From Buchnera aphidicola (Cinara curtihirsuta) (GTDB lineage: Bacteria; Pseudomonadota; Gammaproteobacteria; Enterobacterales; Enterobacteriaceae), in assembly GCF_900698895.1 (NCBI RefSeq), contig NZ_LR217700.1:124001-188000 (forward strand): a DNA stretch of 64,000 nucleotides, written 5' to 3'. Position numbers and translations under genes: made by a program. Below the pieces are notes generated by a model. The model saw only the letters and a list, made by a program, of their open reading frames with translations. It ran no database searches and had not been told where the DNA came from. Each line of letters begins with the position of its first letter. The first letter of the stretch is position 1. Positions 49,920 through 59,136 of this stretch are shown piece after piece.

Positions 49920-50735
49920 ATGAAAATTTCAATACAACAAATAAAAGAATTAAGGATTAAAACAGGATCAGGATTTATGGAGTGTAAAACTGCTTTACAG
50001 AAATCTAATGGAGATATTAAAAGGGCAGTTGATTATTTGAGAACGTTAGGATTATATATAGCGAGTAGAAAAATATTACGTAAAACAAAATTTGGGCGTA
50101 TATTTTTATATAAAGATAAAAATTATGGTGTTCTTTTAGAATTAAATTCAGAAACAGATTTTGTATCAAATAATGATGAATTTAAAAATTTTGGACAAGA
50201 AATTGTTAATTATGCAGGTATAAATAAAATTTTTAGTTTAAAATCTTTAAATGATATTTTTAATTTAAAAAAAATTTCTTTTATTTCTAAAGTTCGTGAA
50301 AATATAGTTATACGTAGAATACAGTATCTTACAGGAGGTGATTATATTGATTCATATATTCATCTAGGGAAAATTGGAGTTATCATATCTGGAAAAGTTT
50401 TATTAGAATCAATGAATAGGTATAAAGAATATTTTAAAAATATTTCTATGCATATCGCTGCTTCTTGTCCTTTGTATTTATCAGATCAAAATATTCCTAA
50501 AGAAATTTTAAAAAGGGAAAAAAATATTCAAAAAAAGATTGCTAAAAAAACTGGAAAAAATTCTCATGTATTAAAGTCTATTGTAAATGGTCGTATGAAT
50601 AAATTTAAGGATAAAATTACATTACTACGTCAAAATTTTATTTTAGATCCTAAAATAAAAATAAGTGATTTTTTAAGTAAAAATTCTATTTTTATTAATT
50701 CTTTTGTACGTTTTCAAGTAGGAGAACATTTATAA
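49920..50735 (+). CDS. tsf: Elongation factor Ts
   Basis: Guanine-nucleotide exchange factor for EF-Tu. 271 residues (283 in E. coli). The N-terminal UBA-like domain IKELRIKTGSGFMECKTALQKSNGDIKRAV and the EF-Tu-contacting NSETDFVSNNDEF (family TDFV) are conserved; the C-terminal domain ends RFQVGEHL, close to the usual RFEVGEGI pattern. The interior is more diverged than S2. Second gene after rpsB; no clear ribosome site beyond GTTGGTAA. Confidence 0.96.
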   Translation: MKISIQQIKELRIKTGSGFMECKTALQKSNGDIKRAVDYLRTLGLYIASRKILRKTKFGRIFLYKDKNYGVLLELNSETDFVSNNDEFKNFGQEIVNYAGINKIFSLKSLNDIFNLKKISFISKVRENIVIRRIQYLTGGDYIDSYIHLGKIGVIISGKVLLESMNRYKEYFKNISMHIAASCPLYLSDQNIPKEILKREKNIQKKIAKKTGKNSHVLKSIVNGRMNKFKDKITLLRQNFILDPKIKISDFLSKNSIFINSFVRFQVGEHL

Positions 50736-50839
50736 AATTATTATTATATTTAATAATATAAATATTTTACTTAAATTTTTATGAAATGTTTTTATATAAC
50801 TTAATGGTAAAAATATAATATAGGTATTTATAATTTATT

Positions 50840-51562
50840 ATGAAAAAAAAAATTAAATATAATCGGGTTTTATTGAAAATTAGCGGAGAATTTTTAAAAG
50901 GAAATGAAGAATGTAGTATAAATATTATATTTATTGAAAAATTAATTATACAAATAAAAAAATTATTAAGCTTAGGTGTTCAAATTGGATTAGTAATTGG
51001 TGGGGGAAATTTATTTAGAGGGTCTGATTTAGAAAAAATTGGAATGAGAAGAACAATATCAGATCAAATTGGAATGTTATCAACTGTAATTAATGGTTTA
51101 TCTATATATGAATTAATGTATAAGAATAATATTAATACTAGAATTTTTTCATCTTCTAATTTAGAAGGAGTTTGTGAACGTTATAGATTAGATGAAGTTA
51201 ATAAAGCTTTAGACGATGGTTATGTTGTGATTTTTTGTTTTGGTCTTGGTGTTCCTTTTTTTACTACTGATTCTGCTGCTTGTATATATGGAATTGAAAT
51301 AAAAGCAGATATTTTTTTAAAAGGTACAAAAGTAAATGGAGTTTATTCATCTGATCCATTTATCAATCCACTTGCTACATTGTATAAAAAATTGAAATAT
51401 AAAGAAGTTTTGCAAAAAAAAATAAAAATCATGGATGATACATCATTAATTTTAGCACAGGAACATAAATTGCCAATTATAGTTTTCAATATGTATAATC
51501 CTATAATTTTATATGATTTAATAATAGGTAAAGAAGGAATTGGAACTTTAATTTCAGTATGA
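50840..51562 (+). CDS. pyrH: Uridylate kinase
   Basis: Phosphorylates UMP to UDP. 240 residues (241 in E. coli). Amino-acid-kinase fold: RVLLKISGEFLKGNE (N-terminus), LVIGGGNLFRGSDLEKIGMRRTISDQIGML (read as IGGGNLFRG then RRTISDQIGML), FCFGLGVPFFTTDSAACIYGIEI (GTG in the family replaced by GLG) and KGTKVNGVYSSDP. Third gene of the cluster with rpsB, tsf and frr. Confidence 0.97.
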   Translation: MKKKIKYNRVLLKISGEFLKGNEECSINIIFIEKLIIQIKKLLSLGVQIGLVIGGGNLFRGSDLEKIGMRRTISDQIGMLSTVINGLSIYELMYKNNINTRIFSSSNLEGVCERYRLDEVNKALDDGYVVIFCFGLGVPFFTTDSAACIYGIEIKADIFLKGTKVNGVYSSDPFINPLATLYKKLKYKEVLQKKIKIMDDTSLILAQEHKLPIIVFNMYNPIILYDLIIGKEGIGTLISV

Positions 51563-51602
51563 AATATTAATAATTTTTTTATATTAGTAAGAGAATAATA
51601 CT

Positions 51603-52160
51603 ATGATAAATACAATACAAGAAAAAGTTTATATTAGAATGAATAAATGTTTTCTTTTATTTCAAAATGATTTAAATAAAATTCGTACAAACCATGTTAC
51701 TACTTCATTATTAGATGATATTTTTATAGATTATTATGGTACATCTACACCTTTAAATCAGTTATCTAATATAATTATTGAAAATTATAATATATTAAAA
51801 ATTACACTTTTTGATACTTCTATAAAGAATATTGTTGAAAAATCTATTATGAATTCTAAATTAGGATTAAATCCAATTTCTTCCGATTCTTGCATTAGAG
51901 TTCCTATCCCAAAACTAACAGAGTCAAGAAGAAAAGATTTAATTAAAATTATTAGAAATGATACAGAAAATGCTCGTATATTTATTAGAAATATAAGACG
52001 AGAAGCAAATGATCATATTAAATTTTTATTAAAGAAAAAAGAAATAACTCAAGATTTAGAGAAAAAAGCTAAAAAAAATATTCAAAAAAATACAAATTTA
52101 TTTATTAAAAAAATAAATTCTATTTTATTAATGAAAGAAAAAGAATTATTAACTATTTGA
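51603..52160 (+). CDS. frr: Ribosome recycling factor
   Basis: Splits post-termination ribosomes together with EF-G. 185 residues, exactly the E. coli length. The conserved region [30 protein letters not shown] (about 30-58, tRNA-mimic tip) and [19 protein letters not shown] ... [15 protein letters not shown] are clear. AAGAGAATAATACT ribosome site. Next in E. coli come dxr, ispU, cdsA and rseP; none is present, and bamA starts 106 bases later. Confidence 0.97.
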   Translation: MINTIQEKVYIRMNKCFLLFQNDLNKIRTNHVTTSLLDDIFIDYYGTSTPLNQLSNIIIENYNILKITLFDTSIKNIVEKSIMNSKLGLNPISSDSCIRVPIPKLTESRRKDLIKIIRNDTENARIFIRNIRREANDHIKFLLKKKEITQDLEKKAKKNIQKNTNLFIKKINSILLMKEKELLTI

Positions 52161-52265
52161 TTGAATTAAATATAATAAATTTTGATAACAAAATTGTTTA
52201 TATTTAAAATTATAAGATTTATTAATTAATGTACTTAAATATTTTATATAGGAATATAGTAAAAA

Positions 52266-54695
52266 ATGTTATTTAAAAAAATTTTTTTTATATATTTTTT
52301 ATTTTTTTCTTTATCTGTTTCTGCAACTAAAATAAATAGTATTAGATATATTACAATACACGGGGTTCAAAATATATCTCCTGATAATATTATAAAAATT
52401 TTTTCATCTAATTCATTTAATGATAATAAATTAACTGATATATCTGATAAAATTAAATATTTATTTAATAAAAATATTTTTAATAAAATTAGTGCATCAA
52501 AGTTTAAAGATACATTAATTATTTTAGTAAAAGAATTTCCGTTTATTAATAAAATTAGTGTTTGTGGTAATAAAAATATTTCAGATCAGTATTTTATTGC
52601 ATTACTTAAAAAATTTAATTTACAAGAAAAAAAATATTTTAATACTGTTAATTTTAAGAATTTTTTTTATTTTTTAAGAAAAAAATATGAAGAAAAAGGA
52701 TATTTTAATATTCACTGTACGTTAATTAAAAAACAATTATCTAATAATAAATTACACTTAAAGATTATGATTCAGGAAGGACCTGTATCATCTGTATCAA
52801 ATATTTTTATTAAAGGTAATAGTTTTTTTTTAAAAAAAAATTTATTAAAACACGCATCTACATATAACAATAGTCTTTTATGGAATTTTTTTTTATATCA
52901 TACATACGATAGTTTTAAATTTAAAAAATCATTACATGATTTGTATAATTTTTATATAAATAATGGATACTATGATTTTAAAATTAATAAAATAAAAAAA
53001 TATTTATCTAAAAATAGAAAAAATATTTATATAAAAATTAATCTTTATGAAGGAAAACAATATAAGATTAAAAAAATTTTTATGAATGAATTTAGTGAAT
53101 TATATAATTATAAAAAAATATATAAGATTGTTCACGGTTTATTAAATACTTATTATAATAAACATGCTGTTAATCATATAAAAAATAAAGTTAAGAATAA
53201 TTTTTTAAAATTAGGATTATTTAATTGTGATGTTTTTTTTCATTTTGATATTGATAAAAAAGATAAACAAGTATTTTTGTATTTTTTAGCTAATTTTAAA
53301 GAGACATATTTTATTAATAAAATTTATTATACAGGCAATGCTAATATACAAAATAATTTTATAAATAGTTTTATTAGAAAAGGTAAAGATAATTTTTTTG
53401 ATATTAATGCTATTAAAAATTACTGTAGAAATTTATTTAATACTGGTTTATTTAGTAATATAAAAGTACTTGTAAATAAACAAGAAAATAGTAAAAATTT
53501 ATTAAATATTTATCTTTTTTTTACAGAAAATAATAATACTAGAGATATAAATATATCTACTAATGTTGAAAAAGAAAGGGGGCTATTATTACGATTGCTT
53601 TTTATTGAAAAAAATTTAGTTGGAACTGGAACTGAATTATATGTTAAAATTTTAAAAAATTTTTCTGATACAGATATAAATATTTGTTCAATAAAAAGAT
53701 TAGGATTATTAAAAAATTTTTTTTTAAAATCAGATGCTTTTTTAAATTCTTTTAAGAAAAAATATTTTGATTCAAATAGTCATATTAATAAAATATATGG
53801 TTTTTATACATCTATATATACGCCATTTATTAAGAATAAAAAATTTTCTATTTCTTGTGGATATGAAAAAATACAAGTATTAAATAATATTTTACATGTT
53901 TCTTTATTAGAATATTTATTATCACTTCCAAAAGATTTTTTCTTAAAATATAAAATAAATAATTTTTTTATTAATGATTTTTTTATTAAATATATATTTG
54001 ATTTTAATAATATAAAAGAAAAAGGTTTTATTAAAATGGGTTTACATGCAAAATTTTTAGGTAAATTGATATTACCTTTTTCTGATAACTTTTATCATAA
54101 AATTTTTTTTAGTTTAAATCAGTATCTTCCTTTAGAAAGTATATATAATATTATGTTACATAATTATTTAGAATTTGGTTCTGTTTTTTCAATAGGTAAA
54201 CATGTTACACCGTTTTATGAAAATTATAAATTTTATAAAAAAAAATTAAAAAGTGGTTTTAATGATAATTCTATTGGTCCTACAGCAATATATTATAAAC
54301 GTAATATTGATAAACATTTTCATAATCAAGAAAAAGTAAAATCAAATTTTTTTCCTTCTACTGAATTTATAGGAGGAGATACGATTTTGCATGCTAATAC
54401 TGAATTATTATTTCCACCTTTTGAAATATCAAAGAAATTTTTAAAATCATTTCAAAGCGGAATATTTATAGATGCAGTTAATATTTGGAATACTCAATGG
54501 AAAAATAGAACTTTTTTATATTCTATTAAAAATTCTTTAAAATTTAGTGATCCTGGACAAGTTCATTTATCTCTCGGGACATTTTTTTGTCTTGATTCTT
54601 TTTTTGGCCCTATAACTTTTACATTTGCACTTCCTTTGCATCCATATGATATTTATAATCATTGTGTAAATAGATTTAGTGTTGATTTAAAATAA
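52266..54695 (+). CDS. bamA: Outer membrane assembly factor BamA
   Basis: Inserts beta-barrel proteins into the outer membrane. 809 residues (810 in E. coli). A signal peptide is visible (MLFKKIFFIYFLFFSLSVSA, cleavage near residue 20), then five POTRA repeats (about 22-420; for example IRYITIHGVQNISPDNI and KIYYTGNANIQNNFI) and a 16-strand barrel. Two barrel signals are altered: the VRGF of loop 6 reads LKSGF (followed by the recognisable NDNSIGPTAIYY), and the C-terminus ends NRFSVDLK instead of an aromatic residue. Frame is intact. rseP is gone upstream, skp and lpxD downstream. Confidence 0.95.
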   Translation: MLFKKIFFIYFLFFSLSVSATKINSIRYITIHGVQNISPDNIIKIFSSNSFNDNKLTDISDKIKYLFNKNIFNKISASKFKDTLIILVKEFPFINKISVCGNKNISDQYFIALLKKFNLQEKKYFNTVNFKNFFYFLRKKYEEKGYFNIHCTLIKKQLSNNKLHLKIMIQEGPVSSVSNIFIKGNSFFLKKNLLKHASTYNNSLLWNFFLYHTYDSFKFKKSLHDLYNFYINNGYYDFKINKIKKYLSKNRKNIYIKINLYEGKQYKIKKIFMNEFSELYNYKKIYKIVHGLLNTYYNKHAVNHIKNKVKNNFLKLGLFNCDVFFHFDIDKKDKQVFLYFLANFKETYFINKIYYTGNANIQNNFINSFIRKGKDNFFDINAIKNYCRNLFNTGLFSNIKVLVNKQENSKNLLNIYLFFTENNNTRDINISTNVEKERGLLLRLLFIEKNLVGTGTELYVKILKNFSDTDINICSIKRLGLLKNFFLKSDAFLNSFKKKYFDSNSHINKIYGFYTSIYTPFIKNKKFSISCGYEKIQVLNNILHVSLLEYLLSLPKDFFLKYKINNFFINDFFIKYIFDFNNIKEKGFIKMGLHAKFLGKLILPFSDNFYHKIFFSLNQYLPLESIYNIMLHNYLEFGSVFSIGKHVTPFYENYKFYKKKLKSGFNDNSIGPTAIYYKRNIDKHFHNQEKVKSNFFPSTEFIGGDTILHANTELLFPPFEISKKFLKSFQSGIFIDAVNIWNTQWKNRTFLYSIKNSLKFSDPGQVHLSLGTFFCLDSFFGPITFTFALPLHPYDIYNHCVNRFSVDLK

Positions 54696-54750
54696 AGTTA
54701 TATTTAGTAGAAAATTTTTTATAAATTTTTTTTATATAAGAGATATTATT

Positions 54751-55209
54751 ATGAAAGATATGAAAGATTTAAAATATATTTTAAATATAAATGATATTTT
54801 AAAAATTTTACCACATCGTTTTCCCTTTTTATTAATTGATAAAATATTAGATTATAAAAAGAAAAAATATATACATACTTTAAAAAATATTACTGCTAAT
54901 GATTTTTTTTTTTTCGGTCATTTTCCAGAAAAATTTATTTTTCCTGGTGTTTTAATTATAGAATCAATTGCTCAATCTAGTAGTGTTCTTCTTTTTTATT
55001 ATAAAAATAATGTTAAAAAAAGTAAAAAAACATGTTGTTTAGCTGGAGTAAATAATACTACTTTTATTCATCCAGTATATCCGGGTGATCAAATGATTGT
55101 AGAAGTATTTTTTAAAAGAAAATTATTAGAGGTTTATTTTTTTTATGGTGTTGTTTTAGTTAATAATATTATAGTATGTAAATCTACTATTTCATTATCT
55201 TTTTTATAA
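54751..55209 (+). CDS. fabZ: 3-hydroxyacyl-[ACP] dehydratase FabZ
   Basis: Dehydrates 3-hydroxyacyl-ACP in fatty acid elongation. 152 residues (151 in E. coli). Catalytic His in FFFGHFPEKFIFPGVLIIESIAQSS (about 56) and Glu in the same helix (about 70) are present, as is LPHRFPFLLIDKIL at the start. ATPase-type neighbours lpxD, lpxA and lpxB, which flank fabZ in E. coli, are missing, in line with loss of lipid A synthesis here. AAGAGAT precedes the ATG. Confidence 0.97.
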   Translation: MKDMKDLKYILNINDILKILPHRFPFLLIDKILDYKKKKYIHTLKNITANDFFFFGHFPEKFIFPGVLIIESIAQSSSVLLFYYKNNVKKSKKTCCLAGVNNTTFIHPVYPGDQMIVEVFFKRKLLEVYFFYGVVLVNNIIVCKSTISLSFL

Positions 55210-55243
55210 CAACTATTTTTTATAAAATTGAATATTTATATAA

Positions 55244-55261
55244 TTTAGATATTTATCTAAA
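55244..55261 (+). terminator. Hairpin after fabZ
   Basis: Stem TTTAGAT (55244-55250) and ATCTAAA (55255-55261) with loop ATTT, about 35 bases past the fabZ stop. A likely terminator separating fabZ from dnaE, though no long T run follows. Confidence 0.4.
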
Positions 55262-55504
55262 ATTAAAACTATTAGGATAGTAAATATTTATTTGAATAAT
55301 TATTTATTAATCTTTAATCTTGAATTAAAAATATATTTTAATTAAATAATTAATTTTAATGAAATTTTTAAATATATTAATTATTTTATGAAATATATAT
55401 TTTTTTATATTTATATTTTTACTAAAATTATAATATACAACTATTTTATTTAAATATTTATTTTGTATTTAATTTTTATTATTATTTTTAGGTTAAATAA
55501 AGAC

Positions 55505-58500
55505 GTGAAAAATTTTGTACATATTAGAGTGCACAGTGATTATTCTATGATAGATGGAATTATTAAACCAGAAAAGTTAATAGAATGTGCTAAAAAAATA
55601 AATATGCAATCATTAGGAATATCTGATTTAAATAATTTACATGGAGTTATTAAATTTTATTCTTCTGCTTTTAAAGTAGGTATTAAGCCTATTATTGGTA
55701 TAGATATTATTGTTTTATCAAATATTATTACTGATTTTAAATTTAATTTAACTTTATTAGCTAAAAATAATTATGGTTATAAAAATATTATTGAATTATT
55801 ATCTGAGTCATATCAATTAGGATATGATGATAATTCTGGATTAATAATAAATATAGATAATTTATTAAAATTTAGAAAGGGTTTATTAATTTTATCAGGA
55901 GGTATGAAAGGAGATGTTGGTCAATGCATATTAAATAATGATATAAATTCATTACATCACTGTATTTTATTTTATAAAAAATATTTTCCAAATAACTATT
56001 ATTTAGAAATTTCTCGATTGGGTAAAATTAGAGAAGAAGAATATATTGAATATGTTAAATATATTTCTTATAGGTATTCTTTACCAGTTATTGCTACTAA
56101 TGAAGTTGTTTTTTTAAAAAGAAATGATTTTAAAGTTCATAAAATAAAAGTAGCTATTTATAAGAAAAAAACTATTACTGATCCAAAATTTATATATGAA
56201 TACACTAAAAATCAGTTTTTAAAAAGTCAAAATGAAATGATTAATATGTTTTATGATTTTCCTGAATCAATTATAAACACTGTTGAACTTTCAAAACGTT
56301 GTAATGTAATTATACCTTCTGGGTCTTATTTTTTACCGGTATTTCCTACAGGATCTATAGATCTTTATCAGTTTTTTGTAAAAAAGGCTAAACAAGGATT
56401 AAATTTGCGTTTAATAAGTATATTTCCAGATAAATCTCAAAGATTAATTAATAAAAAAATATATTTTTCTAGATTAAAACATGAATTATATATTATAAAA
56501 AAAATGGGATTTGTTAGTTATTTTCTTGTTGTTATGGAATTTATTCAATGGGCTAAAAATAATGATATACCAGTAGGTCCTGGTAGAGGTTCCGGTTCTG
56601 GTTCTTTAGTATCTTTTTCTTTGAATATTACAGAGGTAGATCCTTTACAATTTGATTTATTATTTGAGCGTTTTTTAAATCCTGATCGTGTTTCTTTGCC
56701 AGATTTTGATGTTGATTTTTGCATGGAAAAAAGAGATTTAGTAATCGATCATGTATCAGAAAAATATGGACGCAATTCTGTTTCTCAAATTATTACTTTT
56801 GGAACAATGGCAGCTAAAGCAGTTGTTAGAGATGTAGGTAGAGTTCTTGGTTATCCTTATGGTTTAATAAATAAAATTTCTAAATTAATTCCTTTAGATC
56901 CTAAAATGAATTTAAAAAAAGCATTTTCTATTCAAAAAGAATTAATGGATTTATATGATCATAATAATGATATTAAAATATTAATTGATATAGCTAAGAA
57001 ATTAGAGGGAGTAATACGTAATATTGGAAAACATGCAGGAGGTGTTGTTATTTCTCCTACAAAAATTTCTGATTTTGTACCTATATTATGTGATTCTAAG
57101 GGAGAAAATCAAGTTACACAGTTTGATAAAAATGATCTTGAATTTATAGGTCTAGTTAAGTTTGATTTTTTAGGTTTAAAAACATTAACTATGATTCAAA
57201 TGATCATTAACATTATTAATACGCGAAATAAATATAAAAAAAAAAAGTTTATTCTTAATCAAATTAATTTAAAAGATAAAAAAAGTTTTTTATTATTAAA
57301 TAAATCTGAAACAACAGCTGTATTTCAATTAGAATCTATGGGTATGAGAAATTTAATTAAACGATTAAAACCATCTTCTTTTGAAGATATCGTTGCTCTT
57401 GTTGCTTTATATCGTCCAGGTCCTTTACAATCAGGTATGGTGGATAATTTTATAAATCGTAAACATGGAAAAGAAATAATTTCGTATCCAGATTATAGAT
57501 GGCAGCATAAATTATTAAGACCTATATTAAAATCGACATATGGGATAATTTTATATCAAGAGCAAGTTATGCAAATTTCTCAAGCGTTATCTAGATTCAC
57601 TCCCAGTGAAGCAGATATTTTAAGAAGAGCTATGGCAAAAAAAAATCCTATAGAAATGAATAATCAACGTAACTTATTTCAATTAGGCGCTTCAAAAAAT
57701 TCTATTTGTTTAAATTTGTCAAAAAATATTTTTAATTTATTAGAAAAATTTTCTGCTTATGGTTTTAATAAATCACACTCAGTTACTTATGCATTATTAG
57801 CTTATCAAACATTATGGTTAAAGGCAAACTATTCTTCTGAATTTATGGCTTCTGCTATGACATTAGATATGATGAATACTAATAAAATAGTTAATTTAGT
57901 TCATGATGCTCGTAGAATGAAATTAATTATTATTCCTCCAAATGTAAATATTAGTAATTATCATTTTACTGTTAATAAAAAGAAAGAAATAGTATATGGT
58001 TTAGGAGCAATAAAAGGGTTAGGAAAATCATCTATTGATATTATTCTTAGTGAAAGAAAAAAAAATAATAATTTATTTACTGATTTTTTAGATTTTTGTA
58101 TGCGTTTACATTTAAAAAAAATAACACGACATGTTTTTGAAATTTTAGTTATGTCGGGTGCGTGTGATTGTTTTAACGTATGTCGTGTTGAATTATTTAA
58201 TAACATTGAATATACAATAAAAATTGTGAAGCAAAAAATTTTGTCTATTTATTCGAAACAAAATGATTTATTTAAATTAAATGATTTTATATTAAAAGAA
58301 GTATTAATACAAAATAATAACAAGAAAAAAACAGTAAACGAAATAAATTTTTATAATTTTATTTCAAAAATATTAAAATGGGAAAGAAAAATTTTAGGTT
58401 TTTATCTTACTTTTCACCCTGTTAAGAATTTTTTAAAAGAAATGTACTATTATACTAGCGGAATAAGATTATATGATTGTATATTACAAAATAAAAATAG

Positions 58501-59020
58501 TAATATTATACTTTCAGGTATGATTTTTTCTATTAAATTGTCATTTACTAAAAATAAAGATAAATTTTATATTATTACTTTAGAAGATTCATATAGTCGT
58601 TTAGATGTTTTTTTCTTTGATAATTATAACAATTTATTAGATAAAGAATATTATAAAAAAAATATGATTGTTGTAATTATAGGAAAATTATCATTTGATT
58701 CTTTTAGTAATAGATCAAGGGTATTAGTGAATAAAATATATAATATTGAAAAATTTCGAGCTAATAAAATACATATTATAAAGGTATATATTAAAAATAA
58801 TTATATAAATAATAAAAATATATTTAATTATTTATATGATTATTTAACAAATAGAGTTAATAAAGGAACTGTTTTTTTAAAATTTATCCAACCTGAAAAA
58901 CATAATATACAACATAAGTTGTTTAATATAAAATACATGATATATCCTGATAATGATTTTTTAAATTATTTAAAAATATTTAAAAAAAATATAATAATTA
59001 AATTAAATTTTTTTAAGTAA
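55505..59020 (+). CDS. dnaE: DNA polymerase III alpha subunit
   Basis: Replicative DNA polymerase. I start at the GTG at 55505, giving MKNFVHIRVHSDYSMIDG as in E. coli; a TTG 14 codons upstream would add a hydrophobic leader with no counterpart. 1171 residues (1160 in E. coli). PHP domain near the N-terminus (HIRVHSDYSMIDGI), polymerase acids in PVGPGRGSGSGSLV ... LPDFDVDFCMEKRD (about 385-410), HAGGVVISP, VALYRPGPLQSGMVDNFI and FEKFSAYGFNKSHSVTYALLAYQ-type motif (here EKFSAYGFNKSHSV). The C-terminal OB-fold part (about 980-1171) is strongly diverged and lysine-rich. Confidence 0.96.
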   Translation: MKNFVHIRVHSDYSMIDGIIKPEKLIECAKKINMQSLGISDLNNLHGVIKFYSSAFKVGIKPIIGIDIIVLSNIITDFKFNLTLLAKNNYGYKNIIELLSESYQLGYDDNSGLIINIDNLLKFRKGLLILSGGMKGDVGQCILNNDINSLHHCILFYKKYFPNNYYLEISRLGKIREEEYIEYVKYISYRYSLPVIATNEVVFLKRNDFKVHKIKVAIYKKKTITDPKFIYEYTKNQFLKSQNEMINMFYDFPESIINTVELSKRCNVIIPSGSYFLPVFPTGSIDLYQFFVKKAKQGLNLRLISIFPDKSQRLINKKIYFSRLKHELYIIKKMGFVSYFLVVMEFIQWAKNNDIPVGPGRGSGSGSLVSFSLNITEVDPLQFDLLFERFLNPDRVSLPDFDVDFCMEKRDLVIDHVSEKYGRNSVSQIITFGTMAAKAVVRDVGRVLGYPYGLINKISKLIPLDPKMNLKKAFSIQKELMDLYDHNNDIKILIDIAKKLEGVIRNIGKHAGGVVISPTKISDFVPILCDSKGENQVTQFDKNDLEFIGLVKFDFLGLKTLTMIQMIINIINTRNKYKKKKFILNQINLKDKKSFLLLNKSETTAVFQLESMGMRNLIKRLKPSSFEDIVALVALYRPGPLQSGMVDNFINRKHGKEIISYPDYRWQHKLLRPILKSTYGIILYQEQVMQISQALSRFTPSEADILRRAMAKKNPIEMNNQRNLFQLGASKNSICLNLSKNIFNLLEKFSAYGFNKSHSVTYALLAYQTLWLKANYSSEFMASAMTLDMMNTNKIVNLVHDARRMKLIIIPPNVNISNYHFTVNKKKEIVYGLGAIKGLGKSSIDIILSERKKNNNLFTDFLDFCMRLHLKKITRHVFEILVMSGACDCFNVCRVELFNNIEYTIKIVKQKILSIYSKQNDLFKLNDFILKEVLIQNNNKKKTVNEINFYNFISKILKWERKILGFYLTFHPVKNFLKEMYYYTSGIRLYDCILQNKNSNIILSGMIFSIKLSFTKNKDKFYIITLEDSYSRLDVFFFDNYNNLLDKEYYKKNMIVVIIGKLSFDSFSNRSRVLVNKIYNIEKFRANKIHIIKVYIKNNYINNKNIFNYLYDYLTNRVNKGTVFLKFIQPEKHNIQHKLFNIKYMIYPDNDFLNYLKIFKKNIIIKLNFFK

Positions 59021-59136
59021 ATATTTAATATAAAAAATCTTATTAAACATTTTTAAAAATTTTTTATATATATAAAAATTAATAATTATTTATTTAAATA
59101 TATTTTTATATATATTTTATTTAAGTTTACAAAAAA

